DNA of 16,108 nt from Methanobacteriota archaeon (lineage in GTDB: Archaea > Thermoplasmatota > Poseidoniia > Poseidoniales > Poseidoniaceae): positions 9,888 through 25,995 of the forward strand of contig WTIV01000070.1 of the NCBI GenBank assembly GCA_011525095.1. Reading direction: 5' to 3'. The stretch's first letter is position 1. Each line of letters opens with the position of its first letter. Positions 9,201 to 14,142 of the stretch are shown here, one piece after another. Under the pieces are notes generated by a model. It made no database searches and was not told where the DNA came from. It was given only the letters and a program-made list of their open reading frames with translations. Made by a program: the position numbers and the translations under genes.

Positions 9201-10314
9201 ATGTGTACTTGTACCATGGCATGTAGTAAATCCTGTAGCTGTTTCTGTACAGGTCACCATAGTTGCTGTTGTAACACCATCCGTAGTAGGAATAACAGTC
9301 TCCTCCACCATTTTGCATTACCTTCAATGAAGGGTCGATCGCCAATGGGAACTGGCGCTCGTCTTCCATAAGCCAATCGGATTCAACAGCTGTTGTTAGT
9401 GTAACAAGTGGACCGAATGCCTGTACAAAGAAGGTAGCGTGGTAAGGCTCTTCGCCTTCTGGACCAAATACTACTGGCGCTGGCACTGTTGCAAGGACTT
9501 CCCCTGTCTCAAGATTTCTGATTGTCAGTTCCTCTTGAGTTTGGGTTATTTCCTCCCCGAGTAGGTTGTCGCCAAGGAATAGCCCATAGCCGACTGGCAT
9601 GCGCATTTCTTCGTTGACACCAAAGTAACCAACATCTTCTTGCAGAATTGGGCGCTCTCTTACGACCAAATTCTGCTTCAGTTGAGTCTCTGTTACAGTG
9701 TAGTCTAGGTCAAATCCTTCAGCGATAGGGTATCGCAGGACGTTTCCACCCACTGTAACTCCACTCAGTGAAGGTGCAGTTTGATGAGGCTTCATCATTG
9801 TCCCGGTGTGGTCGATTGTAACAACTGTGGGGTTTATTCCAGTTACAACCGGGTCCACATTTTCGTTGACAATCACCGAGACACCGTCTTCGGATTCAGC
9901 AGCAAAAGAAACCTGGTAAAGGCTTTCAGTTACTTCCCAACCATCGACGGTTGCCTTGATGTTGAGGTCAATCTCCTCCCAAGAACCAATGTCACTGATG
10001 TAGTGCAGTGGTTCTGCGGCAGTGATCAGAGCGGTCTTTCCGTCATCAGTGCGGAAAGCCTTCTGGTTCATTGTCCTCATTCCCTCGAGTTCCGAGGTTT
10101 CATCGTATTCATAGTTTACAGGCTCATAGACCTCTGGTAGAGCGAAGACATCTTCGCTTTCCTCGTTTGCTACTGCAAGCTCGGCTTCTACCTGGGGTGC
10201 GCTCGATGGCACCAGGTTGGTCATTGTCATACCAACCATTAGTGCGCACAGCAATATTGCGATTCCTGCGCCTCCCAGTACGGTCTTTTTATTCGTGTTT
10301 TTGTTTCCCAACAT
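1..10314 (-). CDS. Giant secreted beta-helix mosaic protein with embedded cupredoxin (partial, C-terminus beyond window)
   Basis: A single frame from the ATG at 10314 stays open for 3438 codons to base 1, so the C-terminus is missing. Residues 1-44 look like an export signal: basic start (KNTNKK), hydrophobic stretch about 12-35, then small residues. Domains read in order: N-terminal sandwich ending in FPLAIDP (322-328); DNRLRE-like (about 335-533); Ig-like (about 534-665 and 915-1035); a surface module with EW..TFQALFYD and IAPWW (1051-1290); beta-helix from about 1296; a regulatory-like beta-sandwich (about 1735-1830); more beta-helix; a Tyr/Trp-rich insert (about 2100-2336); NosD-like beta-helix (about 2700-3057); cupredoxin (3058-3143); beta-helix; CBM9-like (3346 onward). 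Role inferred: extracellular adhesin or glycan-binding fibre. No catalytic site recognised. Close Cys pairs suggest disulfides. Codons favour AAC, TAC and AAG. A stalled or phage-tail origin was considered, but nothing phage-like adjoins. ORF certain; function tentative. Confidence 0.96.
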   Translation of the reverse strand, partial: MLGNKNTNKKTVLGGAGIAILLCALMVGMTMTNLVPSSAPQVEAELAVANEESEDVFALPEVYEPVNYEYDETSELEGMRTMNQKAFRTDDGKTALITAAEPLHYISDIGSWEEIDLNIKATVDGWEVTESLYQVSFAAESEDGVSVIVNENVDPVVTGINPTVVTIDHTGTMMKPHQTAPSLSGVTVGGNVLRYPIAEGFDLDYTVTETQLKQNLVVRERPILQEDVGYFGVNEEMRMPVGYGLFLGDNLLGEEITQTQEELTIRNLETGEVLATVPAPVVFGPEGEEPYHATFFVQAFGPLVTLTTAVESDWLMEDERQFPLAIDPSLKVMQNGGGDCYSYYGWCYNSNYGDLYRNSYRIYYMPWYKYTFGASNALPTGATVDQIDWKMYISYGYSYSNNKITATVLENCGTAGRYINVPATATCSGAITPSLLSGSGSSTNERKLVSSLWNSDKVGEYTVGTGWKTANICSSSGTTCSTTTGNHNYIMNAISNGGTIGMGAKYTTATTIRQWSYNSGSTNSYLQITYSGGTDSTPPKDGFVPYTGVTTYKEGARTFFTTLTDISGIDTTSSGAPHLHYSLNNGSYTAVKATTIGTCGSTDTECKFRATTGTISTGDYVNYFWAYKDASATPNNATSPSGGDAGNPSSATAPTSPYWFFVDDAANAGNDMKFTISTTDVRAYTTSSTAVTFDRQMTYYEDSKEYVFEFDTSACGTGSNSCFYATRASTFYANWRMMWTTTPSSGYNGYGGTTSGSTELSTLDDGYLTISADDGPGMNIVFLYDSTLNDFAMVGLGNETGIEEPLGSGTKANQRSTYGSTKAFLVDIPSNITGTMGKFDWNSVYSSSRANWMCVGSNGFMYFFRSTSTNPACNTGYYYSYSSYYRWSGFALGTGYYGTMAGSGGVTYKVAKVAPEPDTTAPVVDHGALRDSHSRDRTFTFGISDGGEPPTGINTTKTVGVGPTFYWRVTDANGTVGSWSSKLLTPEGGSAGWTTCAGIVSCDWTTTLEDIERGASVEYYITVKDTSTAATGTNTNTTSTNSFEVGDPNKVFIIEWHDMGYTSTTNLCTFQALFYDVTNEIEFQYDTACKASYDYSTVGYQDQTRTKGATLRADLGYIRGANPHSTNYRIGTDSSGHSHETFDLGLKELPSWDTAIAGSSNGYPYGYYCTSSWYWSSYKSGCNANIDMPDGFTFEYFGTEYNGSDSKNRVHIGRMGNTYFKADGSTALERSQTSWYSNWPELPYSSSTYSRPGTIAPWWSYYTSYYCYDNTQSDCSVRTRLIPFEGKGTDISADIVGPTTWAAVDSPIRINPSSASGYLSIGDDLTIEPGVVIQVQSGKGLSFDGSCSSFTAEGNESHPILFEGAGGAEWKGLAFTAACSTGTDDRHTLSYVDFANTSDAAIAAGSRHGSAPSSSANVGNFSMDHVTFTNVGTAFKHGSGQGTVMTMTDFEINDASDACFDLAEDSNVTLRDGEMTDCNSGGNSWGGAVINFPGSTSGALTIENVDIEDSLVNLIDVDFEDVWIQNLTATSASTQTGAVLNAEGLGLDSTLWLYNMDADGYSSANIYSLESIALEDVDFGSANVAIAPGGTTSSAPGPYVGGSSPAVFENFTSGDLSLARTAPAMNDLTIGALSIVGNSPSTNAISGSGWDTEGISISGCGYNLVVDTVTSDYIAASCSNSAAPNNIIMEDVDATYTGTLNAIYARNSAIAIGDGSISMPSSYDKMSKASTNGRIVLIDVDQDGTDCNSASDCDVSSSSSGAIYFGSLATVKVYKLLDDGSKDWKQDHTVQAAVIDGGSPLFTVGTHKTDSNGETSVWVLSENDAGDTYSDHNLVAFGPSGQNETMYTDAWYPTGGFGVGDSIELRLEPTPVTLNGTNMDCAYLLSNPEAALGYDGAIGSGGTNTFTWEGKVTMTGDLNIDDCNVVMRNVFTVASDATNSPKLTISTGGSLTLEKIPTSTGALRASSSTYPLDFDMDGGTLNLVGGTMSDIDGGINLDSGTMNVNESSIIYGNANAGATVATLRVNGGTLNWDDSTIQNNGQTGIGIMFDSTLGSVDNIIVKNAAVGMYSLNSAPNVNGYTLNDNEVGLEVYGGMSLPTIYRSTLLSSQSNGWTTHAVDMSGFLGEDYVQVGFNSVYGGGNAHPFYSWGKYYMITDRMTIELTDNNGNSWNISSNTMDGYYDGALGGDSGIPSWNCQQYGYSYNPARWDYSWRKPAGWDWVETDNSPTQYYPEHYWGAYSPSWSWGSYAPPEGLSGYYNVCQHYASSYSNRAGDEVRLTMPVVDLSGLNNISGMKVYIDIFHNRADNYQDRLEFVARSGDDPSDLGDYVRESGTPLFSSGTITGADTGVELGGNYAAADFVDLTITSPNDAGFEVVGTTTSTVDGLEVTGGPYGIVVSSGAAGSVDFTNVDISGTSNSGVYYAKDLKGDLTGTIGASAGAGIKFGPATSNDISWTSMDLSTNAIGIETAGTGTLTFIDSDFANTKDAVISGSATVDFVEGTVDATTVEVTGNGIFKRLRSLDVTVTADTNAVTGTNVVLKDASGSPTGSAITDASGVASGLTFPTETVTSAGLNVESLTGYEAVTVAKVGTYSYTSPSQNSGDFRYAFDSLSLQDVSGNTHTIALVNTVDARVCYPYTINGYPAVSNCPGLSTSGNRTYSSGMKEYGYYRALDTDMSGKVVMMDFGLIYLRGGQTYNFNTSTVIVTGSYSYSDAARIEGISPWNTELYAHNSEWVSTAINDEGEAQGFQIGYDGRNYVVPDIQNSTLSGVAHIATNYGPKYSWSSYYNWEADFFNIQNNTITHFRDSDVSMGVYVADVCMNTGVRNTTILNNVVNNCAVGVMFERTAYAYYHARSEWGADGAIVDGNTFHDTEYLDVWFYLNSYAENVTVTDNVFTGSSAPGYNVYTQDRTTTGLVIDGNTFSNGQEPIYMRGGLDWEITDNTIYGDGDASHIGIATRNGYGIIDGNTLIDADGGILVDQITANQVVNITNNDISQSAGRSAPSAVGIWAEDCASSTINAGGNSISVMENALVTDGCDINDSGSTFTAVGGAGGTVYTVQILSYSYSPANLTINEGDSVRWRSVEYYNNSGTWEQHDIVANDSSWGSGTTMNLGQTYVKTFSTAGTYEYHCSIHPAMYGKITVNSGQGSGFSSTGVNILGTTDEITLDGTSVSGFETGVEQYGGELTLSGDAIISGGDFGVYVEDTDVVVDGARLSGDSAGTGIYVTGASSFDAADMDTYGLVGLEIDAVDFRWNGGDSGATTALMADGGAEGSVENVTWADVTTQIDAGSYVTVTSVGNSIDAAKLVLDSTAVIHEGNLLNLNITHKGGDATDVGLLIKSTDGEQAAYVSPGYRTAFINVDGDLSEWHANVKNPSDDAMPGVLSSDNAGEDFLATWDANNLYLALTGVDMGAADLQIYIDSSTGGDTTGQSWYVSHA
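886..1143 (-). other. Cupredoxin (type-1 blue copper) domain inside the giant protein
   Basis: Residues about 3058-3143 form a complete plastocyanin/amicyanin-like unit. It starts VYTVQILSYSYSPANLTI, continues NEGDSVRWRSVEY, then EQHDIVANDSSWGSG, TYVKTFSTAGTYEYHCSIHP and AMYGKITV. The four expected copper ligands are present: His3096, Cys3131, His3134 and Met3137. Cys-x2-His-x2-Met is the amicyanin spacing, and 'HPxMxGKixV' is very like amicyanin. Cupredoxins normally carry single electrons in the periplasm or at the archaeal cell surface. Here the domain is spliced between two beta-helix blocks, so it may serve electron transfer, copper binding or structure. The fold call is strong; copper loading is inferred. 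Confidence 0.88.
1144..2217 (-). other. NosD-like right-handed beta-helix block
   Basis: Residues about 2700-3057 carry the clearest parallel beta-helix repeats: FNIQNNTITHF, TILNNVVNNCAVGVMF, AIVDGNTFHDTEYLDVWF, VTVTDNVFTGSSA, LVIDGNTFSNGQEPIYM, WEITDNTIYGDGD, GIIDGNTLIDADGGILV and VNITNNDISQSAG. The 'I.gN.f' asparagine-turn pattern is typical of NosD, DUF1565 and pectate-lyase-like helices. It runs straight into the cupredoxin domain. Confidence 0.8.
3307..4017 (-). other. Tyr/Trp-rich insert between beta-helix blocks
   Basis: Residues about 2100-2336 interrupt the beta-helix with a domain bounded by two similar strands: VDMSGFLGEDYVQVGF near 2119 and VVDLSGLNNISGMKVYIDIF near its end. Between them is a very aromatic, Ser/Pro-containing stretch, including WDYSWRKPAGWDWVE and HYWGAYSPSWSWGSYAPPE. 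The mirrored 'vDlSg...v.v.f' strands recall extracellular sandwich domains, with the aromatic part as a large loop. Function unknown; stacking onto sugars or fibre packing is possible. Confidence 0.4.
4825..5112 (-). other. Carboxypeptidase-regulatory-like insert with Asp-rich loop
   Basis: Residues about 1735-1830 start with LIDVDQDGTDCNSASDCDV, a D-x-D-x-D-G-like loop that could bind calcium, clipped by a Cys pair with five residues between. It continues as a small sandwich: VKVYKLLDDGS, VQAAVIDGG, THKTDSNGETSVWV, NLVAFGP. This 'D..G.tsv.vl' layout is common in inserts between beta-helix blocks of surface proteins. A second, shorter version sits near residues 2519-2560 (VTVTADTNAV, VVLKDASGSP, ITDASGVASGL). 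Confidence 0.45.
5185..6429 (-). other. Right-handed beta-helix block 1 of the giant protein
   Basis: Residues about 1296-1710 open with the typical lead-in of bacterial and archaeal right-handed parallel beta-helices: TTWAAVDSPIRI, then LSIGDDLTIEPGVVIQVQSG, then FTAEGNESHPILFEG and WKGLAF. Short hydrophobic beta-strand repeats follow, such as HTLSYVDFANTSDAAI, NFSMDHVTFTNVGTAF, MTMTDFEINDASDACF and ALTIENVDIED. The repeat spacing is near 20-30 residues. These folds often bind or process polysaccharides, but no pectate-lyase catalytic Asp/Arg set is recognisable, so binding or structure is more likely. Confidence 0.75.
6445..7164 (-). other. Surface module with 'EW..TFQALFYD' and 'FEYFG..IAPWW' halves
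   Basis: Residues 1051-1090 read VFIIEWHDMGY then CTFQALFYDVTNEIEFQYD. Residues 1188-1260 read MPDGFTFEYFGTEYNG, then VHIGRMGNTYF, LPYSS and GTIAPWW. Both halves resemble the common extracellular domain with 'F.FYG..Y..v.v.sNGyl.F...iAPFW' followed by 'vvQW....fQviLyE...I.fqY'. Here the second half comes before the first, which could be a permuted arrangement or two partial modules. Cys pairs flank it (YCTSSWYWSSYKSGC, YCYDNTQSDC). The fold assignment is inferred. Confidence 0.4.
8716..9312 (-). other. DNRLRE-like module within the giant protein
   Basis: Residues about 335-533 directly follow the WLMEDERQFPLAIDP segment. Proteins with DNRLRE or YD-repeat regions often have this same 'W..D..R.FPv.IDP' ending just before the module. 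Inside I see LPTGATVDQIDWKMYIS, a central Cys-paired stretch, a segment with NYIMNAISNGGTIGMG, and the closing strand SYLQITYSGG. These match the usual start-strand, 'N.G..L' and 'PYLxVTY' pattern of DNRLRE domains, a beta-sandwich family often found on archaeal and bacterial surface proteins. The strands are unusually rich in Tyr. The call rests on motif order only. Confidence 0.5.
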
Positions 10315-10325
10315 CACGTCATCAT

Positions 10326-10331
10326 CTCCTT
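10326..10331 (-). promoter_or_regulatory. Shine-Dalgarno site of the giant gene; GTG/ATG start choice
   Basis: The minus strand reads AAGGAG, followed 8 bases later by GTG (10317) and 11 bases later by the adjacent ATG (10314), both in the long frame. I chose ATG; GTG would add one residue and is equally spaced for initiation. The two ATGs overlapping the site (10325 and 10322) are in another frame that stops at once (ATG ATG ACG TGA). Confidence 0.75.
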
Positions 10332-10833
10332 ACGGACTGTATGCAATGCACATCAGGCACTGTATCCCTTATGAGCATTGGGGTACATGTCCTTTTACAG
10401 AATACTGAAATTAGGGGAAAAATTGTCATAATTTCCATGATTTAGCGAACCCTTAGTCCAAGACGTCCTCTCAGCAAATTATCAAACTCTGTTCACCGTT
10501 TTAACTTTCCCAGTCACCGGCAAAAAAGGGTACTGAGTAACATTGGATTTGTTCTTTCTAATCATATCAATAGATTGCAATAAGATTCCATTCTGCATTA
10601 ACAATTATTTTTTTTACAAAATAATAACAAAAAAATACAATATTTTAGATATTATCTGGACCTAGTTTGGTGTTTAATCTACACCGCAAAAAAATCCGCC
10701 AAAAATCGATATTTCCCCACCCCATGATTCTAGATCACAAGGGCATTAGTTGAAGTCTAAAAAAAAACTGAATTAATATCGTCGCAGAAGAAAACGAACA
10801 AAATGCCAAGCTAGACTATCGGCAGTAGTTGTG
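10332..10833. other. AT-rich intergenic region upstream of the giant gene
   Basis: No convincing gene on either strand. About 10560-10800 is very AT-rich, with several A runs (near 10630, 10688, 10701 and 10759), so curved DNA is plausible. The part nearest the gene, 10340-10440, would hold the promoter and leader. No tRNA, CRISPR or replication-origin repeats are evident. Confidence 0.6.
10363..10373 (-). promoter_or_regulatory. Possible TATA-like element of the giant gene
   Basis: The minus strand reads CATAAGGGATA about 50-60 bases before the ATG. A similar CATAAATA lies at nearly the same distance before the ATG of the upstream surface-protein gene. The match to an archaeal TATA box is weak, because the G run interrupts it. 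Confidence 0.22.
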
Positions 10834-10884
10834 AAAAAAAGAAAGAAGGGGAGCCATGAGGAGCGGCGAACCGCCCCTCATGGC
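10834..10884 (-). terminator. UUCG-capped hairpin plus T-tract ending the anchored surface-protein gene
   Basis: On the minus strand, GCCATGAGG pairs with CCTCATGGC (10853-10861 with 10876-10884). The stem continues through one A/C mismatch into a further four G/C pairs around a TTCG loop. The full stem is about 13 pairs plus one mismatch. It is followed at once by CTCCCCTTCTTTCTTTTTTT. Archaea mostly end transcription on T-tracts, so the strong hairpin may instead protect the 3' end or insulate the next gene. Confidence 0.75.
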
Positions 10885-10889
10885 AGCCT

Positions 10890-10904
10890 CGGTGTTTGAC
10901 ACCG
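10890..10904. repeat. Short inverted repeat (6-bp stem, 3-base loop)
   Basis: CGGTGT-TTG-ACACCG is a perfect inverted repeat lying between the stop codon of the anchored protein gene and the main terminator hairpin. It could form a small RNA hairpin in the 3' untranslated region or act as a protein-binding site. Confidence 0.6.
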
Positions 10905-10911
10905 TATGCTT

Positions 10912-10923
10912 GGATTGCAATCC
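10912..10923. repeat. 12-bp perfect palindrome after the stop codon
   Basis: GGATTGCAATCC is an exact palindrome 5 bases past the TGA at 10931-10929. Without a loop it is more likely to be a dimer-type protein site than an RNA hairpin, or it may be chance. Confidence 0.45.
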
Positions 10924-10928
10924 TAGGA

Positions 10929-13900
10929 TCAGTAATCCCAGTCTTTGCCGTCGTCACCATCTCCGCCACGGGAGAGGATGAATGCTCCGACTACGAATGC
11001 GACCACAACTAGACCGATGATTACTCCCCAAGTCCAAGTTGGGACTTCACCGCTGTCTGCACCGTCACTGGTGCCACCGATTGCAGCACACTCTTCACTG
11101 TCAGGGTTGACTTCACAAGGGTCGTCAACAACTGTGCTGTGAGTTAGTCTGATGTCTGTACCTGGAAGAGCGTTTTCCATGTTGTTCTTGTCATCGTAAG
11201 CCACGGCTGCGAAGTAGTAGGTCTTGGTACCAGTTCCTGCAGGGTGGTTTACATCCACTGTAGTTGCAGAGCCTGCATCAACACAATCTGTTGTTGGCAT
11301 TTCACCAGAACTGTCCCAGCTGTAATCTGCGAAGCAGACCTTCCAACCAGCAACGTCCGAGGCGTCACCAGAAACATCCCACTTGACAGTCCAAGCGTCA
11401 CCAGATGCTGCAGGTCCAACAGACATTCCAGTTGCTGATGGCGAACCATCAACCATCTTGTCTGCAGTTGCAGAACCTGTAGCGATAGTTGGGTTGCAGC
11501 CACCGACGTTGCACACCTTCAGAGTGTAGGTGTAGGTTTCGCCGTGGGTTGTATCGGTTTGTCCACTCATTGAGTGAGCCACGAGTGTTGTGTTCTCCAT
11601 GGTTGTAGTACAAACCATTGCAGAGTCACAGATTTCCATTTCCAACCAGTCAGTTCCAGGAACGGTATTGCCCATGTAAGACCAAGATGCAGCAATAGTA
11701 CCGCCCTTTTGTGCTTCAACAGTCAAATCCATTGGGTGAGCGTTTGGTATCTCGATTACCTGTAACTCGCCACCCATCAACACAATCTCACCTTGAGATA
11801 GGACTTGATTTCCTTCTCCCAAGTCGATGGTGATTGTACCTGAACTACCTGCAGCCTCAATGTATGCATCTAGTTGAGCCCATGCACCGTTTGTGCTTAC
11901 CCAGAATACTCCTGTTGGAGATAATGTGCTAGCATCGTAAGTCATGATTATTTCTTGCTCATAAACGTCCTCTGGCAAATATGTTGTAGATGGTGCGTAA
12001 TCCATCACTGCTACTGATGTGTATTCACCTGCGTATCCGAACTCTGTCAGATCTTGGGTGTATTCAGCATCGCTGTCTACAAGGCTAACAGTAAATTCGT
12101 TAGCACCGTCGTATGTTAGGTTGTATTCCATCATAACTCCACTTGCAGTTGTTGCTGTAGCGATTACTTGGTTCCATACGAAGATGTTCATGAAGTCCAT
12201 ATCAGAAGAACCGTGCTCGTCAAACACCTCAACGGAGTATGAATTAACTCCTGCCCAGTCGGTGTTGAAAGGTGTTAGCACACATGTTGAGAATGCTAGG
12301 CCAAATCCGTTACATGGAGATGGCTGAACTGTACCGTTGATTGCATCCATGCCTGGGTGTGTCCAAACGTAGGACAGAGATTCCCCAGTGTCATCGTCGG
12401 CATCAAAAGCATCAGCCTCAAGAGTGATTGTGCTGTCAGGGCTCATTACAATTGAGTACTCTTCTTCCTGCACGGTCAAAGAGACGGATGGTCTGTTGTT
12501 GAGAGCTGAGATCTCGTAGATGCTCATATCGTCATTACGAGCGGACATATCTTCCTGTCCAATCTCACCGTTAACCATCGAAACTGTTGCTGTGATTGTG
12601 TATATACCTGGAGCAAAGTTGTACATTACACATGCTTCGCCAGATGGGAAAGCACCGCCCATACCCATATCGTCTCCGAGTTCAGCATGGACGTACTCAA
12701 ATCCTTGTCCGAATGTGCATGAATCCGCAGTAAGAGATGTTGTTACTCCTGTCACTGTGTTTTCGATATCGAATTCTACTTCCCAGTCGTATGTTACAGC
12801 CAAATCACTTCCTAAGTGCCTTACGGATGCCTGAACACTTGACCAGGCAGGATTCAGGGGACCTTCTATCATTCCTGGCATGGTTGGCGAGTTGATTGGC
12901 TGGTCATTCTCGTCAACGACGTATCCTTGGTTGATAACCAGAGATGATACACCTATGTCGTGGAATGTTTGGATGGTGCCTTCTAGCATATCCTCACTTG
13001 TTGCAGCGTCAGCGTCTGCATAGAATGTAACTTCACAGAAGTGCAAGTATGTGATGTCTTCTGCAGTTGCGTTAGGGTCAGTGTTGTTTCCGGTAGTGTT
13101 AGCCGCTACGGTTTCTTCACAGTCAGGAAGTTGCCCATAGACTACGTAGCTCTTCAATACCACAGAAATTGAGTAATCGCCACTTCCACCCGAGGAGTCA
13201 GGTGTGACGGATCCATACCATTCTGCACTGTTTTCGAAGTCGATAACATATCGTGTATCGTTAGTGAAATTGGTTTCATCTTCTTGGTGGCGGAAAACTT
13301 CTGTGTCGCCTCCAACACCGATGTCTGTTACATCGTTTGTTCCCATGATGTCTGCGCCGCCACTTTGTGCTTCACTCAATGTACCTTCGACAGTCATCTC
13401 TAGTACGATTGACCTAGCGGACCATGTGGTAGAACCACCTGTTGAGACTTCCAATGTGAAAGCCTTTGGTTCAGTGCCACCCTCGGTTTCCTTTCCTGAG
13501 TCCCAGGACAGGTCTACGATAATGTCGGTCCAGTCTACTACGGAGACCATTGTGACGAATTCATCGTTTGCGATGTCTACGTCTCCAACTGCGTTGAGAC
13601 TCACTACAACCTGATAGTCTCCTGTTGCTGGAGCCCATACCACGGTTGAACCTTGGTAGGCGTAAACATATTTGCCATTGTTCAGCATATCTCCTGCTGC
13701 CAAAGTTGACCATGGGCATACGAATGTGTCATCACATACGACATCGCCGTTAGTCCAGTGAAGGTCATTTCCTGCTAAGTCTTTAGCGATAGGACCTCTT
13801 GCACCGTTTTCGTCCAAGTAGATGGTTAGAGAGATACCCATTTCTTCAATGTCTGTATCTCCGATGTTTTCCACGTACAGTTCGAATTCGGTATCTTCAC

Positions 13901-14102
13901 CGGCATCAAGTGTGTGTAGTTTCTCACCGTTCAGGTCTACTGTTGTCTGTCTTGGGGACAGGATTTCAACACTAGCGTCTGCACCGGTTCGGCCATCTGC
14001 TTCTGTCATTTTGTTTTCTTCTAATTCAGCCCAGTCGAGTGCTACTAGCGAGGTGCTAGCAAGCATGATTGCAGCCAAAATAATTGGGGTTAACTTGCTC
14101 AT
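10929..14102 (-). CDS. Anchored surface protein with Ig/CARDB-, PKD- and Fn3-like domains
   Basis: Complete, 1057 residues from the ATG at 14102, chosen because GGAGGAG lies 6 bases upstream; two in-frame ATGs further up overlap that site. Residues 1-21 (MSKLTPIILAAIMLASTSLVA) form a signal peptide. About 40-190 is CARDB/Ig-like (TEFELYVENIGDTDIEEMGI), with another sandwich at about 193-300. About 537-640 is PKD-like (PSVSLTVQEEE, ADAFDADDDTGESLSYVW, SYSVEVFDEHG). Two Fn3-like domains follow at about 789-880 and 885-990 (GETYTYTLKVCNVGGC, WTVKWDVSG, KTYYFAAVAYDD). An acidic linker leads to a transmembrane helix at about 1025-1044 and a tail ending GDDGKDWDY. It is therefore a single-pass surface protein, outside-facing. 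Close Cys pairs (VCDDTFVC, ICDSAMVC) suggest disulfides. Role inferred: adhesion or cell-wall scaffolding. No enzyme motif seen. Confidence 0.95.
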   Translation of the reverse strand: MSKLTPIILAAIMLASTSLVALDWAELEENKMTEADGRTGADASVEILSPRQTTVDLNGEKLHTLDAGEDTEFELYVENIGDTDIEEMGISLTIYLDENGARGPIAKDLAGNDLHWTNGDVVCDDTFVCPWSTLAAGDMLNNGKYVYAYQGSTVVWAPATGDYQVVVSLNAVGDVDIANDEFVTMVSVVDWTDIIVDLSWDSGKETEGGTEPKAFTLEVSTGGSTTWSARSIVLEMTVEGTLSEAQSGGADIMGTNDVTDIGVGGDTEVFRHQEDETNFTNDTRYVIDFENSAEWYGSVTPDSSGGSGDYSISVVLKSYVVYGQLPDCEETVAANTTGNNTDPNATAEDITYLHFCEVTFYADADAATSEDMLEGTIQTFHDIGVSSLVINQGYVVDENDQPINSPTMPGMIEGPLNPAWSSVQASVRHLGSDLAVTYDWEVEFDIENTVTGVTTSLTADSCTFGQGFEYVHAELGDDMGMGGAFPSGEACVMYNFAPGIYTITATVSMVNGEIGQEDMSARNDDMSIYEISALNNRPSVSLTVQEEEYSIVMSPDSTITLEADAFDADDDTGESLSYVWTHPGMDAINGTVQPSPCNGFGLAFSTCVLTPFNTDWAGVNSYSVEVFDEHGSSDMDFMNIFVWNQVIATATTASGVMMEYNLTYDGANEFTVSLVDSDAEYTQDLTEFGYAGEYTSVAVMDYAPSTTYLPEDVYEQEIIMTYDASTLSPTGVFWVSTNGAWAQLDAYIEAAGSSGTITIDLGEGNQVLSQGEIVLMGGELQVIEIPNAHPMDLTVEAQKGGTIAASWSYMGNTVPGTDWLEMEICDSAMVCTTTMENTTLVAHSMSGQTDTTHGETYTYTLKVCNVGGCNPTIATGSATADKMVDGSPSATGMSVGPAASGDAWTVKWDVSGDASDVAGWKVCFADYSWDSSGEMPTTDCVDAGSATTVDVNHPAGTGTKTYYFAAVAYDDKNNMENALPGTDIRLTHSTVVDDPCEVNPDSEECAAIGGTSDGADSGEVPTWTWGVIIGLVVVAFVVGAFILSRGGDGDDGKDWDY

Positions 14103-14108
14103 TGTCAT

Positions 14109-14115
14109 CTCCTCC
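14109..14115 (-). promoter_or_regulatory. Shine-Dalgarno site deciding the surface-protein start
   Basis: Minus-strand GGAGGAG, 6 bases before the ATG at 14102. The longer reading (ATG at 14117) would begin just upstream of and across this site, so the downstream ATG followed by a clean signal peptide is preferred. Confidence 0.8.
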
Positions 14116-14142
14116 AAATTGGGGTCGGTAGAACCTCCGACG

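Noticed and set aside
1..10314. Phage tail fibre or tail spike
   Set aside because: An export signal peptide, no phage genes alongside, and a neighbour with a membrane-anchored surface architecture favour a cellular surface protein.
10071..10445. Plus-strand frames reaching into the intergenic region
   Set aside because: They lie mainly opposite the signal-peptide region of the giant gene, have basic/Ser-rich nonsense-like translations and no Shine-Dalgarno site.
10560..10800. Replication origin in the AT-rich intergenic region
   Set aside because: No repeated origin-box motifs and no orc1/cdc6 gene nearby; AT-richness alone is not enough.
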